Part shown: one piece after another, positions 5,718-7,022 of the stretch
Layout of the letters: each line of letters begins with the position of its first letter
Numbering within the stretch: position 1 is the first letter of the stretch
NCBI GenBank assembly: GCA_002450925.1
Contig: DKAU01000114.1
Span: forward strand, 282-7,303
Length of the DNA: 7,022 bases
Origin: Thiobacillus sp. UBA6918
GTDB lineage: Bacteria > Pseudomonadota > Gammaproteobacteria > Burkholderiales > Thiobacillaceae
Direction: 5' to 3'
Notes under the pieces: generated by a model
What the model saw: only the letters and a program-made list of their open reading frames with translations
What the model was told of the DNA's origin: nothing
The model's database searches: none
Position numbers and translations under genes: made by a program

Positions 5718-5732
5718 TGGAGTTTTCCTGTG
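5718..5732 (+). promoter_or_regulatory. Ribosome binding site that decides the carA GTG start
   Basis: TGGAG at 5718-5722 lies seven bases before GTG at 5730. The protein from this GTG starts MPKAQPALLALADG, which is a typical CarA N-terminus. Confidence 0.8.
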
Positions 5733-6860
5733 CCCAAGGCCCAGCCCGCCCTTCTTGCGCTTGCCGACGGCTCGGTTTTTCGCGGACTTTCCATCGGTGC
5801 CGACGGCATGACGTCCGGCGAGGTGGTCTTCAACACCGCGTTGACCGGGTATCAGGAAATTTTGACCGACCCGTCCTATACCCGTCAGATCGTCACATTG
5901 ACGTACCCGCATATCGGCAACTACGGCATCAATACCGAGGATGTCGAGGCTGACCGCATTTATGCCGCAGGCCTGGTGGTGCGCGACATGCCTCGTCTGT
6001 ATTCCAATTTCCGCGCCAGCCAGTCCCTTGGGGATTACCTGGTGAGTCAAAATATCGTCGCAATCGCCGACATCGATACCCGCCGCCTGACACGTATTCT
6101 GCGTGAAAAGGGCGCACAGAACGGCTGCATCATGGCCGGCCACATCGATGAAGCCGAAGCCCTGAAGCAGGCCCAGTCCTTCCCTGGACTTGCCGGCATG
6201 GACCTGGCCCAGGTGGTAACCTGTGGATCCAAACACGAGTGGAACGAAGGCGAATGGCAGCTTGGAAAGGGCTATGTGCCACGCGAACAGGACAAGTTCC
6301 ATGTCGTAGCCTATGACTATGGTGTGAAGCGCAACATCCTGCGCATGCTCGCGTCGCGTGGTTGCCGCCTGACCGTTGTGCCTGCCAAGACACCTGCATC
6401 GGAAGTGCTGGCCATGAGCCCCGACGGCGTGTTTCTTTCAAATGGCCCCGGCGATCCGGAGCCCTGCGAATACGCAATCAATGCCATTCGCGAAATCGTG
6501 GACAAGAAAGTACCGACCTTCGGCATTTGTCTCGGCCACCAGTTGCTGGCGCTGGCTTCAGGGGCAAAGACCATGAAGATGAAGTTTGGCCACCATGGTG
6601 CCAATCATCCGGTTAAGGACCTCGAATCCGGACAGGTGGCAATTACCAGCCAAAACCACGGATTTGCGGTGGAGGCAGCGACCCTGCCGGGCAATCTCAA
6701 GCCGACGCATGTTTCGCTGTTCGATAACAGCTTGCAGGGCATTGCCCGTACGGATGCTCCAGCATTTTCTTTCCAGGGTCACCCGGAAGCAAGCCCGGGC
6801 CCGCATGACGTGAGTTATTTGTTCGACCGCTTCGTGTCGATGATGGCGGAGCGGAAGTAA
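5730..6860 (+). CDS. carA: Carbamoyl phosphate synthetase small subunit (glutaminase)
   Basis: CarA hydrolyses glutamine and channels ammonia to CarB, which makes carbamoyl phosphate for arginine and pyrimidine synthesis in the cytoplasm. The 376-residue protein has full family length. The N-terminal CarA-specific domain carries GEVVFNTALTGYQEILTDPS (30-49) and YPHIGNYGIN (59-68). The class I glutamine amidotransferase domain starts near 190 (VVAYDYGVKRNILR, 192-205). It includes SNGPGDP (237-243), the nucleophile Cys267 in FGICLGHQ (264-271), and the rest of the triad, His351 and Glu353, in QGHPEASPGP (349-358). The GTG start is supported by a good Shine-Dalgarno. carB begins three bases after the stop, and both share the promoter at 5624-5652. 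Confidence 0.97.
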   Translation: MPKAQPALLALADGSVFRGLSIGADGMTSGEVVFNTALTGYQEILTDPSYTRQIVTLTYPHIGNYGINTEDVEADRIYAAGLVVRDMPRLYSNFRASQSLGDYLVSQNIVAIADIDTRRLTRILREKGAQNGCIMAGHIDEAEALKQAQSFPGLAGMDLAQVVTCGSKHEWNEGEWQLGKGYVPREQDKFHVVAYDYGVKRNILRMLASRGCRLTVVPAKTPASEVLAMSPDGVFLSNGPGDPEPCEYAINAIREIVDKKVPTFGICLGHQLLALASGAKTMKMKFGHHGANHPVKDLESGQVAITSQNHGFAVEAATLPGNLKPTHVSLFDNSLQGIARTDAPAFSFQGHPEASPGPHDVSYLFDRFVSMMAERK

Positions 6861-6863
6861 AAC

Positions 6864-7022
6864 ATGCCAAAACGTACAGACATTAACAGCATCCTGATCA
6901 TCGGCGCCGGCCCCATCATCATCGGTCAGGCGTGCGAGTTCGACTATTCCGGGGCCCAGGCATGCAAGGCGCTGAGGGAAGAAGGCTACAAGGTCATTCT
7001 GGTCAACTCCAACCCGGCGACC
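6864..7022 (+). CDS. carB: Carbamoyl phosphate synthetase large subunit (partial, N-terminus only)
   Basis: CarB is the synthetase subunit that uses two ATP, bicarbonate and CarA-derived ammonia. Only the first 53 codons lie in the window, out of roughly 1,070 in the family. They match the family start closely: MPKRTDI, then the preATP-grasp motif LIIGAGPIIIGQACEFDYSG (11-30), then GYKVILVNSNPAT (41-53). The ATG follows the carA stop after three bases, and a purine-rich stretch (GGAAG inside the carA end) can serve as ribosome site. The reading frame is open to the right edge. Confidence 0.96.
   Translation, partial: MPKRTDINSILIIGAGPIIIGQACEFDYSGAQACKALREEGYKVILVNSNPAT

Noticed and set aside
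5580..6302. Minus-strand open frame of 240 codons opposite carA and its leader
   Set aside because: It overlaps conserved CarA sequence and the carA promoter, with no motif or ribosome site of its own.

Overview
The window is ordinary, gene-dense chromosome of a Gram-negative bacterium, most probably a betaproteobacterium of the Nitrosomonadales type. That placement is inference from protein character and gene order; genus cannot be read from it. The DNA is moderately GC-rich. It encodes a classical Fur, an outer-membrane lipoprotein of the BAM complex, RecN, and a carA-carB pair. The order hrcA(-) nadK recN fur(-) bamE dapB grx carA carB resembles the E. coli block grpE(-) nadK recN bamE. 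Here another heat-shock gene (hrcA) takes the grpE position, and fur sits between recN and bamE. No mobile element, tRNA, rRNA, CRISPR array or phage gene was seen, and no stretch above about 140 bases lacks a gene.

Region by region: (1) 1-762, minus strand, the N-terminal three quarters of the heat-shock repressor HrcA, running off the left edge. (2) 763-832, a short divergent control region. It holds a sigma-70-like -10 box for nadK overlapping a sigma-32-like promoter that faces hrcA. (3) 833-3420, nadK and recN, closely spaced and probably co-transcribed. (4) 3421-3852, minus strand, fur, whose stop codon directly abuts the recN stop codon. (5) 3853-3924, a divergent fur/bamE control region with a perfect 11-base palindrome that contains a -10-like hexamer on each strand. 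(6) 3925-5595, bamE, dapB and a class I glutaredoxin, a tightly packed three-gene unit. (7) 5596-5729, an intergenic region with a good sigma-70 promoter, a GC-rich leader hairpin and a Shine-Dalgarno site for carA. (8) 5730-7022, carA followed after 3 bases by the start of carB, which is cut by the right edge.

The genes are core functions: stress regulation (hrcA), NADP supply (nadK), double-strand break repair (recN), iron regulation (fur), outer-membrane assembly (bamE), lysine and diaminopimelate synthesis (dapB), thiol redox (grx), and carbamoyl phosphate for arginine and pyrimidines (carAB). I found no unknown gene and no candidate for a new biological system. The points worth a second look are regulatory and architectural: overlapping divergent heat-shock and housekeeping promoters, a possibly leaderless nadK, the zero-gap recN/fur convergence, the palindrome shared by fur and bamE, the long BamE tail, and the carA leader hairpin.
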